DNA of 6,560 nt. Source: Bacteroidota bacterium (lineage in GTDB: Bacteria > Bacteroidota > Bacteroidia > Flavobacteriales_D > Sanyastnellaceae). The position numbers and the translations under genes are program-made. The notes beneath the pieces were generated by a model. That model worked only from the letters and a program-made list of their open reading frames with translations. It was not told where the DNA came from and did not search any database. Below are positions 1 to 6,031 of the stretch, in pieces (position 1 is the first letter of the stretch; the number at the start of each line of letters is the position of its first letter). The stretch lies in assembly GCA_027618855.1 (NCBI GenBank), contig JAQCID010000065.1, positions 1 through 6,560 on the forward strand. Direction: 5' to 3'.

Positions 1-1316
1 TATAAAGCGGCACAAGGGTCTTCATTGAGCAAGTAGTACTGTCCCAGACGAAACCATCCGTCCGAGCCGTATCTAATGTTTTCAGGAAACAATTGCAAAG
101 CCCATAAATCGACCGTCGACAATTCAGGCAAAACGTGATGCGTTGTAATATGTTTGGAAATGTGATTCTGGACTTGGACTGACCTTGAGGCCATCGTCCA
201 ACTTAAAATCCAAAATGCGCATAGAGGAATGATGAATGCGACAGGAATTTTTATGGGATTCCACATCCCTTGAAGGCTGGATTTGGAAGCGGAATGTAAA
301 ATGGCCAAAGCAAGAATAAAATCGGGCCTTTCCATTGGAAACCAAAGAAGAAATATCGGCGCGATGATGAGTGCTGACCAAGGCCGTACAATACAGAACA
401 ACAGAAGAAGAACGACGCCAATCCAACCCAATTCATAGGAGAAATGAAACCACTCATTGTGTGCCCTTCTCGGCTGTCTGTTCCCGATGAATAAATCAGC
501 GCCTTGAATATCCTGTCTCCAAGAGCCTGCACCATTCACCTTCCCCGTGAACTTGGATGTTGTCCATTCCCACAAACCAAGCCGCTCATCCAGACTTTGG
601 CTTTCAAGCATCATGCCCTCAGCAAAAGGGGTGTTCTCTTTGTTTTCGTTGAACCATGAAATGCCCTTGTGTGCAATGAAGATCATACCCACCAGAATGG
701 AGGCATACACCACACTCAACGTGACAAGTCGCCTATGTGTCCAAAAATTCCTTGTGAAATGCCACAACAAAAGCACTGTCCCCGCTGCGAAGGAAGACCA
801 TGCCGTAACAAAGACACACGTGAATAGAAAGGCAAATAAAAGGAGATACACTTTCCTGGGATCGTGATGTTTCAGATTGAGCATACAGAAGGCAATCAGA
901 ACAAACCATGTCGCGCAGTGTAGCTCAAGCAACCCAGAAGACGCCCCATCAAAACCTACGCCCATCCAAATGCCCACACCGAATAGGGTGGTGCACACGA
1001 GATGGAATTTAAAATCATTCGCAACGCCCCCTGCTTCATCTTCATTTTGAGGCTGAATAAATAAGACCAGTATAACCCCTATATATCGCAGGGCATCGTG
1101 ATTCCAATCTCCAAACAACAGTGCAATCATTAAAAGCACGAACGCAAAAATGGACACCTTACTCAACGCTCCAGAAAGAAGTCTGAGGGATATCAATACA
1201 GAAACGACCACCCAACCTAGACTGTATAAACCATCGTCTTGCCAAGGAAAAAACACACATGCACAAAGGAATAAAATGGCAATCCGGTTCCAGGAAATAT
1301 GTAGTCGATTTGTCAT
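1..1316 (-). CDS. O-antigen ligase/polymerase (Wzy_C) family membrane protein, C-terminus cut by window edge
   Basis: Hand translation of the minus strand gives 438 uninterrupted codons from ATG 1314-1316 to the left edge, with no stop. The protein is strongly hydrophobic, with membrane segments around residues 10-24, 30-47, 54-68, 77-88, 102-118, 136-146, 156-187, 198-214, 299-327 and 357-374. A long soluble loop at about 219-290 carries the signature of the O-antigen ligase family: ERLGLW at 244-249 (Arg, then Trp four residues on), followed by AHNEWFHFSYELGWIG at 285-300, which matches the family's HN...E.G..G pattern. Members join or polymerise undecaprenyl-linked glycans at the periplasmic face of the inner membrane. 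After the last membrane segment, residues 399-438 (LFPENIRYGSDGWFRLGQYY and on) look like the start of a TPR region. Upstream in-frame TTG codons (1371-1373, 1344-1346) are possible but less likely starts; the nearest upstream in-frame stop is at 1395-1397. The exact substrate (O-antigen, exopolysaccharide or protein glycan) cannot be told. Confidence 0.85.
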   Translation of the reverse strand, partial: MTNRLHISWNRIAILFLCACVFFPWQDDGLYSLGWVVVSVLISLRLLSGALSKVSIFAFVLLMIALLFGDWNHDALRYIGVILVLFIQPQNEDEAGGVANDFKFHLVCTTLFGVGIWMGVGFDGASSGLLELHCATWFVLIAFCMLNLKHHDPRKVYLLLFAFLFTCVFVTAWSSFAAGTVLLLWHFTRNFWTHRRLVTLSVVYASILVGMIFIAHKGISWFNENKENTPFAEGMMLESQSLDERLGLWEWTTSKFTGKVNGAGSWRQDIQGADLFIGNRQPRRAHNEWFHFSYELGWIGVVLLLLFCIVRPWSALIIAPIFLLWFPMERPDFILALAILHSASKSSLQGMWNPIKIPVAFIIPLCAFWILSWTMASRSVQVQNHISKHITTHHVLPELSTVDLWALQLFPENIRYGSDGWFRLGQYYLLNEDPCAAL

Positions 1317-1399
1317 TCGTGCCTTACTTACTCTATCGCCCCACAATATGATGTTTATTCCAGATCCAAACAAAGTCCGTACGCAGAAAGAAGATCAAT

Positions 1400-1606
1400 T
1401 CAGTCTTTGTTGTTAATGATGAGGGCTGCAATTACGCCAGGCACCCAGCCGAAACACGTCAATATTGTGACTATGACGATTGATCCACACCCCTTGTTCA
1501 GAACGGCAAGTGGTGGAAATATAATTGCCAGTAAAACTTTTCCGCATCCCATGTTATAAAGGTAACGCAATAACCGAGAGTGTCGTTGAGTTGAATGACG
1601 CTTCAT
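1400..1606 (-). CDS. Pmp3/YqaE family small membrane protein
   Basis: The C-terminal 50 residues match the Pmp3/YqaE (UPF0057) family: VLLAIIFPPLAVLNKGCGS, a second hydrophobic stretch, then GWVPGVIAALII. The hallmarks are the PPLAV motif, the GCG turn and the GW(I/V)PG motif between two membrane helices. Members are tiny hydrophobic proteins, linked in yeast and plants to membrane potential and salt or cold stress; their bacterial role is poorly defined. The start is uncertain. ATG 1604-1606 gives 68 residues with a basic N-terminus (MKRHSTQRHSRLLRYLYN). ATG 1550-1552 gives 50 residues, about the usual family length. A TTG at 1619-1621 would add five more. The gene begins about 50 bases after the oxidoreductase stop on the same strand, so co-transcription is possible. 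The family call is firm; the exact start is not. Confidence 0.85.
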   Translation of the reverse strand: MKRHSTQRHSRLLRYLYNMGCGKVLLAIIFPPLAVLNKGCGSIVIVTILTCFGWVPGVIAALIINNKD

Positions 1607-1657
1607 ATCCTCGGATTTCAAAAAGTTTTAGATCTTGACAGGTCCGCAAAGTAAAAT

Positions 1658-3244
1658 TCAGGATTTTTTATCAGCGATCTGAGACATACATCTCTCTGCA
1701 ATAGCAGTGATGGTCAGCGAGGGATTCACACCGGGATTAGAGGAAATCATGGAACCGTCCACAACGAACATGTTTTTATATCCGAAGACCTCGTTGTCCT
1801 TATTGATGACACCTTTTTCAGGAACTGAAGCCATAACTGCCCCGCCAAGGATGTGGGCCGTTGAAGGAATTCCAGACAATGTTTCCAGGACAAATGAAGT
1901 CGATTTTCCTTGAACTATTTCTGCGAATTTCTGAGTCAAAGCATTCGAAGCTGGGATATTGGGACTTGGCGCTTTTCCTTTTGAAACTGAAGACGAAAGC
2001 CCTCCTGTCAGTCCCAATTTAAACTTCAAAGTACTGTCTAAAGTTTGCATAAACAGGAGTACCACCGTGCTTTTAGACCAAGCGTTGCTCACGTAAATTT
2101 TTGCATAACTCCATGGCGCTTTCAACAAAGAAAAGGTCATCCGAGACAACCGCACGACAACATTTGAACCATGTGAAACGGGCAGATGTAGCAGCTTCCA
2201 AAATCCCGATCCCGCTGAATACCTTACCGCTTCCAAGTGTGAGTTTTCATCTGTGTGAAGTATCGATCCTATCGCCACTCCCTTAGACATATCCAAGTCC
2301 TCGCGGAGCGTACTTACACTAATGAGCGTCTCGTTATTCGTGCGGATATCTCCGCCCACCATCTCCGATAGACCTGGCAAAGTCGTCGACTTCAATTTCA
2401 AAAGCAGCTTCACTGTCCCCAACACTCCCCCAGAAAAAATGACACCTTTCGTGCGAACCTCCCTCCTGCCACCAAATATTTTTGTACTTGATTTCAATGA
2501 AACCTTATATCCTTCTTCACCTTCACCCCCATTAATCGGCGCTACCCCGCAAGCCTCATTTTCTGCAAAAATGTCTGCACCCAATTTCTGAGCAAAGAAC
2601 AAGTAGTTCTTGTCAAGTGTGTTTTTAGAATTGTACCTACACCCAGTCATGCACCCACCACAATGAACACATCCAGTTCTAGAAGGGCCCTCACCACCAA
2701 AATAAGGGTCCGCCACTTCTCTCCCTGCCTTGCCGAAATACACTGCAACATTTGGATGACGGAATTCCTTTTCCTTTCCAATCTCCACAGCTAAATCTTT
2801 CAACGCTTTATCGGCATCAAAAAGCCGAGGGTTCGGCGAAGCCCCCAACATACGAAGCGCCTCCTTGTAATGCACGTCTAGTTCTTCCTCCCAGTCTAAG
2901 AGCCCAGCCCAACTTCCAGAGGCGAAAAACGCACGCGAAGGTCGCGGCAATGTATTGGCATACACCAAGGAGCCTCCCCCCACACCAGTTCCTGAAACGA
3001 TCGTCACATGCCTCAGAAATGTCATTTTCATGATTCCGAAAAACCGAAGCCCCGGAATCCACAGCCATTTCCTCAAATTCCAATTCGTCTTGGGGAAATC
3101 TTCCGCATTCTTAAACCATTTTCCTTTCTCAACCACAAGAACCTTATAGCCTTTCTGACTAAGCCTTAAAGCAGACACGCTCCCCCCAAAACCACTCCCA
3201 ATTATCACGTAATCATAATCAAAGTTTTTAGATGTGCAGCGCAT
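1658..3244 (-). CDS. GMC family FAD-dependent oxidoreductase, ChoD (cholesterol oxidase)-like
   Basis: The gene encodes 528 residues from ATG 3242-3244; an in-frame GTG two codons upstream (3248-3250) is the alternative start. The N-terminus has the Rossmann FAD-binding motif DYVIIGSGFGGSVSALRL (GSGFGG at 16-21) ending in the acidic VVEKG. The second GMC signature GTGVGGGSLVYANTL lies at 85-99. A cysteine cluster CVHCGGCMTGC (Cys192, 195, 198, 202) is followed by KNTLDKNYL, typical of the actinobacterial ChoD-like subgroup. The C-terminal block has TAHILGG (His464, the likely active-site base region) and VVDGSMISSNPGVNPSLT with Asn507, as in the conserved GMC C-terminus. No signal peptide is visible, so it is probably cytoplasmic or peripherally membrane-bound. 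The family oxidises a hydroxyl group of sterols, alcohols or related lipids and passes electrons to O2 or another acceptor. The true substrate here is unknown, and 'cholesterol oxidase' should be read as similarity only. All key motifs look intact. Confidence 0.9.
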   Translation of the reverse strand: MRCTSKNFDYDYVIIGSGFGGSVSALRLSQKGYKVLVVEKGKWFKNAEDFPKTNWNLRKWLWIPGLRFFGIMKMTFLRHVTIVSGTGVGGGSLVYANTLPRPSRAFFASGSWAGLLDWEEELDVHYKEALRMLGASPNPRLFDADKALKDLAVEIGKEKEFRHPNVAVYFGKAGREVADPYFGGEGPSRTGCVHCGGCMTGCRYNSKNTLDKNYLFFAQKLGADIFAENEACGVAPINGGEGEEGYKVSLKSSTKIFGGRREVRTKGVIFSGGVLGTVKLLLKLKSTTLPGLSEMVGGDIRTNNETLISVSTLREDLDMSKGVAIGSILHTDENSHLEAVRYSAGSGFWKLLHLPVSHGSNVVVRLSRMTFSLLKAPWSYAKIYVSNAWSKSTVVLLFMQTLDSTLKFKLGLTGGLSSSVSKGKAPSPNIPASNALTQKFAEIVQGKSTSFVLETLSGIPSTAHILGGAVMASVPEKGVINKDNEVFGYKNMFVVDGSMISSNPGVNPSLTITAIAERCMSQIADKKS

Positions 3245-3315
3245 TTCCACAATTTAGTTTAATATGAACAAAGAGACACAAGGATCTGAGTTGAAAACTC
3301 GATATTTAACTCAAG

Positions 3316-4926
3316 CTATTCGCACGAATTTCCATACACACTCAGGACTTGCAACAAATCATCAACGGCCACCAACCCATCTTGATTAAGATCAAACTCA
3401 CACAATGATGAACATCCATATTCACTTAATAAATTCAACAAATCCGGAACATTGACAGTGCCGTCTAAGTTTAAGTCTTCAGAGAAACAATGGCTTTTCG
3501 CCACGTTGATTGAATAGGGGAGCAAGACAATATCTGTATGTCCAGAATCTGGAATTAAATGAATATAATTGTCATGGTCGATGACATCAAACAAAGAATC
3601 TGAATGCCATTTTTCCCAAGAGACATTGCCCGAAAGCAGGTTGTCTATAGAAACCACGAGTGTGTCGCTTGAAATGTTCGTCAAGACCACAGAGGAGTCA
3701 AAGGTGGAGTCGTTTTCAAATCTCCAGCCAAAAAGCTTGGGATAGACAACCGTCCTCGTAACATTGTTGTTGCTGTTATAATAGGTGACCGAGTCCATTA
3801 AATGAAGAGGTGTTTCAATCTTTGTGGCTCGATTTTTACCCAGTTTGGCCTTGTTCCAAATCGCTGCAAAAACGCCTGTTGCTTTTTTTCTGAAACCATT
3901 CTGAGTATCTAAGGCTTCCCAGTTGTCAAAAATCCCCCCGACATTAAACATACTGATGTCTTCAACCAATTTGTTGTTTAAAAAGAGGTGATGAGAGGCA
4001 CTGAACATCAACACCAAACTCCACCTGTTTAAAAATCGTTTGTCCAACGTATTGTCAGTAATTCCGTATCCTACCCATAGCTCATGATTTTGCAAACTGG
4101 CCGTGGTGTCTTGGAATTCCCTGACTTTTTCATACGCGGGGATTTGGTCAAACGCATAGGCCAACAACTGCTTTGTGGTGAATAACGTATCTGCTGGTTT
4201 TAAGTAAAAAAACGCAGACCACCTGAAAGCATCCGCTTGATTTGTCATGTTGTATAAGGCTTCATTCCATTCCTGAGCCCTGGGATTGTCAGCGCCGAAA
4301 TTCCCTGCTGAGACGGCGATTTTTGTGTTTGGAAGCAACGCCCTGATCGAGTCGATATACATGTCACATGTTGCAGCATAATCTTCTGCCGTGGGGTAAT
4401 GACTTATGCTCAGCTCATTGCCGGCTTTTCCCATTTCGTCTCCGAGCCTAATTCTCTCAAGCTTCACGCCATTGTCCTTCGCCGATTGCAAGTCCGCCAA
4501 TTGCTTAGACATAGTGCTACTGATCATATTTAAGCAATAAAGACCTTCAGCCCCAATTTGATCTAATGCATTTTGAAAGTTCTCAGGGGTGATTTCAATG
4601 ACTGTCGCATTTAATGGCCCCCAATCTAACGTGATCGTGTCTACACAACAGGTGTCCAACAATTCTTGGGGATAAAACCACCCGTTTTGCCAATCCCAAA
4701 TATTTGCGCTTGGAGGATATGCGAGTACATCCGGATACATAGAGGCTACTGAGTCATTGAAAATCTCATTGACCCAAGAGGGACCTCTCCAGGTTTGTCC
4801 ACCAAAATTAGACGTAGGGACCGAACGGATCAAAGGATCCAGCTCCAATGGTACCGCCTGAGAAAAAACGGAACAGCTAAGTCCTATTGAGAGACCAATT
4901 GACAATATGAATAGTCGTTTTTTCAT
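3316..4926 (-). CDS. Secreted clan GH-A-like TIM-barrel protein with C-terminal dockerin-like repeats, possible pseudo-glycosidase
   Basis: It encodes 536 residues from ATG 4924-4926. That start begins a clear Sec signal peptide (MKKRLFILSIGLSIG..., likely cleaved after FSQA, residue 24). The frame stays open upstream to 5010, but that would bury the signal peptide and overlap the lipoprotein gene. Residues about 40-360 read like a (beta/alpha)8 glycosidase: LERIRLGDEM at 156-165 fits the beta-4 acid/base motif (Glu164, normally G-N-E), and LLPNTKIAVSAG plus AQEWNEALYN fit the segment that follows in GH39/44/51/79-type enzymes. ELWVGYGITDN at 282-292 fits the beta-7 motif but has Gly286 where the nucleophile Glu is expected. 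Residues about 365-478 look like the usual C-terminal beta-sandwich, ending IVLLPYSINV. Residues 484-495 and 512-523 are dockerin-like Ca loops (DLNLDGTVNVPD, DLNQDGLVAVDD). No T9SS tail is visible. The fold assignment is inferred; no substrate is claimed. Confidence 0.6.
   Translation of the reverse strand: MKKRLFILSIGLSIGLSCSVFSQAVPLELDPLIRSVPTSNFGGQTWRGPSWVNEIFNDSVASMYPDVLAYPPSANIWDWQNGWFYPQELLDTCCVDTITLDWGPLNATVIEITPENFQNALDQIGAEGLYCLNMISSTMSKQLADLQSAKDNGVKLERIRLGDEMGKAGNELSISHYPTAEDYAATCDMYIDSIRALLPNTKIAVSAGNFGADNPRAQEWNEALYNMTNQADAFRWSAFFYLKPADTLFTTKQLLAYAFDQIPAYEKVREFQDTTASLQNHELWVGYGITDNTLDKRFLNRWSLVLMFSASHHLFLNNKLVEDISMFNVGGIFDNWEALDTQNGFRKKATGVFAAIWNKAKLGKNRATKIETPLHLMDSVTYYNSNNNVTRTVVYPKLFGWRFENDSTFDSSVVLTNISSDTLVVSIDNLLSGNVSWEKWHSDSLFDVIDHDNYIHLIPDSGHTDIVLLPYSINVAKSHCFSEDLNLDGTVNVPDLLNLLSEYGCSSLCEFDLNQDGLVAVDDLLQVLSVYGNSCE
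3319..3480 (-). repeat. C-terminal dockerin-like cassette, intact copy
   Basis: This stretch codes for residues 483-536 of the glycosidase-like protein: EDLNLDG, TVNVPDLLN, LLSEYGCSSLC, FDLNQDG, LVAVDDLLQVLSVYGNSCE. Both Ca loops are complete. It matches the cassette at 6035-6169: bases 3405-3428 equal 6121-6144 at 22 of 24 positions, and the 11 bases AGCTATTCGCA (plus strand) at 3314-3324, spanning the stop codon, recur at 6030-6040. Confidence 0.75.
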
Positions 4927-4966
4927 AACAACACGCAATATAACATAAAAGAGAGCTAAACTGTGA

Positions 4967-5371
4967 TTAATCTCTTCGAACCCATACACAGTTTCGGAAA
5001 ATCCCATCACAATTCTCCTTAATCTTGTTGCCTACCACTCTGTAATCTGTGTGCTGAATAGACCCTAAAATTCCATAAAAGTCAATTGTTGAGCTGTCCG
5101 GGTAGAGCGTTAATTTCAGGAGTGTATCGATCTGTAAGAAATCATACGTTCCAGAGTGACTTCCGCCATTTCCATAGCCAAACCTATAATATCCAGGACT
5201 TCCGTCCCCGAGATCCAAGTTCTCAAACACCATCAATTCCGGTCCGTTGTCTTCACAATTGGGGCATCCTCTGTCCGCATCAATATCGTAGGTGCCTACA
5301 ATATTCTCTTCAATGGGCTTGCAACCTATCCATGTAAATGAAAAGATGAGAATGTAAATCAATGTTTTCAT
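4967..5371 (-). CDS. Putative lipoprotein of unknown function
   Basis: It encodes 134 residues from ATG 5369-5371. The N-terminus MKTLIYILIFSFTWIGC is a type II signal peptide with a lipobox ending in Cys17, so the mature protein should be lipid-anchored on the periplasmic side of the inner membrane or on the outer membrane. The mature part is rich in short beta-strand-like stretches with glycine and aromatic residues (NIVGTYDID, YYRFGYGNGGSHSGTYDF). It has a CPNC pair at 36-39 and two further cysteines at 121 and 128, which could form disulfides. The opening 'VGTYD' and the alternating strands recall small lipocalin-like lipoproteins of Bacteroidota, but no family can be named with confidence. 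It lies 40 bases upstream of the glycosidase-like gene on the same strand, so the two may share a transcript. Confidence 0.75.
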   Translation of the reverse strand: MKTLIYILIFSFTWIGCKPIEENIVGTYDIDADRGCPNCEDNGPELMVFENLDLGDGSPGYYRFGYGNGGSHSGTYDFLQIDTLLKLTLYPDSSTIDFYGILGSIQHTDYRVVGNKIKENCDGIFRNCVWVRRD

Positions 5372-5403
5372 ACCCTCAAATATCGGGAACTCTCGCCTAC
5401 TTG

Positions 5404-5433
5404 CACGATTATTGTTTCAGTGGAGGTTTGCAA
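5404..5433 (-). promoter_or_regulatory. Possible Bacteroidota-type promoter for the lipoprotein gene
   Basis: On the minus strand a TTG (5431-5433) is followed after 19 bases by TAATCGTG (5404-5411). This loosely resembles the Bacteroidota -33 TTG and -7 TAnnTTTG elements, with two mismatches in the -7 box. It ends 32 bases upstream of the ATG at 5371. The match is weak and could be chance. Confidence 0.2.
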
Positions 5434-5446
5434 AAGGGGATGAAAT

Positions 5447-5938
5447 TTACCTGACAACCAACTTTTTAGTTGACTGCTTGGTGGGTGAATTCACTCTGAC
5501 GAGATAGACTCCAGCAGAAAAATCACTGATATCAATCGTTTGGCCCACCCACAGATCATAATATGCAAATGGACTTGTAGGGTTAACATCATGTGGACTT
5601 GAGCCAACCCATATGCTATCATTTGAAGTCGTCACCTCATCCCACACAAGGCCCAAATCATTCATCGTTGACATGTGCCAAACCCCAGGTAGGTTATCAC
5701 AAGCTAGATTACAGACTGGATGCGCCATTTCTCCCATATACACAATCGCACTTTCCGCATCATCCGATACAACTGCAGAGTTAAACTCAAGACCATATTG
5801 GGACAACAATCCTTGCAAGTCTGGGACGCCTATTAAACCATCTCCATTTTCATCTGGATTGTACGGTAGTTGAGGTATGCCTTGCGAAAAAGCATTCAAG
5901 CTTAAAGCTGCGATTAGAAGTGTGAAGAGAAGCCTCAT
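5447..5938 (-). CDS. Small secreted protein with N-terminal dockerin-like loop and short T9SS sorting tail
   Basis: It encodes 163 residues from ATG 5936-5938. MRLLFTLLIAALSLNAFSQG is a Sec signal peptide, probably cleaved after FSQ or SQG (residues 19-20). LPYNPDENGDGLIGVPDLQG follows at once; residues 29-40 (DENGDGLIGVPD) form one EF-hand/dockerin-type Ca loop with D29, N31, D33 and D40. The middle (about 55-130) has two cysteines (VCNLAC, 76 and 80) and the segment LPGVWHMSTMNDLGLVWDEV, which I recall from a group of exported marine Flavobacteriales proteins of unknown role. The end, DISDFSAGVYLVRVNSPTK then KKLVVR (136-163), matches the last part of a T9SS type A sorting domain, so export across the outer membrane is likely. 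The earlier half of that domain, with its usual 'PNP' strand, is not evident. It lies 93 bases after the upstream gene and 75 before the lipoprotein gene. Confidence 0.8.
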   Translation of the reverse strand: MRLLFTLLIAALSLNAFSQGIPQLPYNPDENGDGLIGVPDLQGLLSQYGLEFNSAVVSDDAESAIVYMGEMAHPVCNLACDNLPGVWHMSTMNDLGLVWDEVTTSNDSIWVGSSPHDVNPTSPFAYYDLWVGQTIDISDFSAGVYLVRVNSPTKQSTKKLVVR

Positions 5939-6031
5939 TGGTTATTTGGGTTGACTAAGAACCAACAAGATACAACTATTAATTTATGTGTAACCTCGAC
6001 ATATTCGCCCCCACCCCTCAAGATTTGATAG

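Noticed and set aside
124..535. Two minus-strand frames of about 100 codons
   Set aside because: They are out of frame with, and fully inside, the ligase-family gene, whose frame contains the HN...E.G..G motif at the same place.
547..867. Plus-strand open frame of 106 codons
   Set aside because: It lies entirely opposite the O-antigen ligase-family gene, which has clear family motifs; the plus-strand product shows no domain or signal.
3288..3300. Small inverted repeat GAGTT-GAA-AACTC as terminator of the glycosidase-like gene
   Set aside because: The stem is only 5 pairs, A/T-rich, and no T run follows it on the minus strand; likely chance.
4927..5010. Longer start for the glycosidase-like gene
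   Set aside because: It would put 28 residues before a textbook signal peptide and overlap the end of the lipoprotein gene; ATG 4924-4926 is the natural start.
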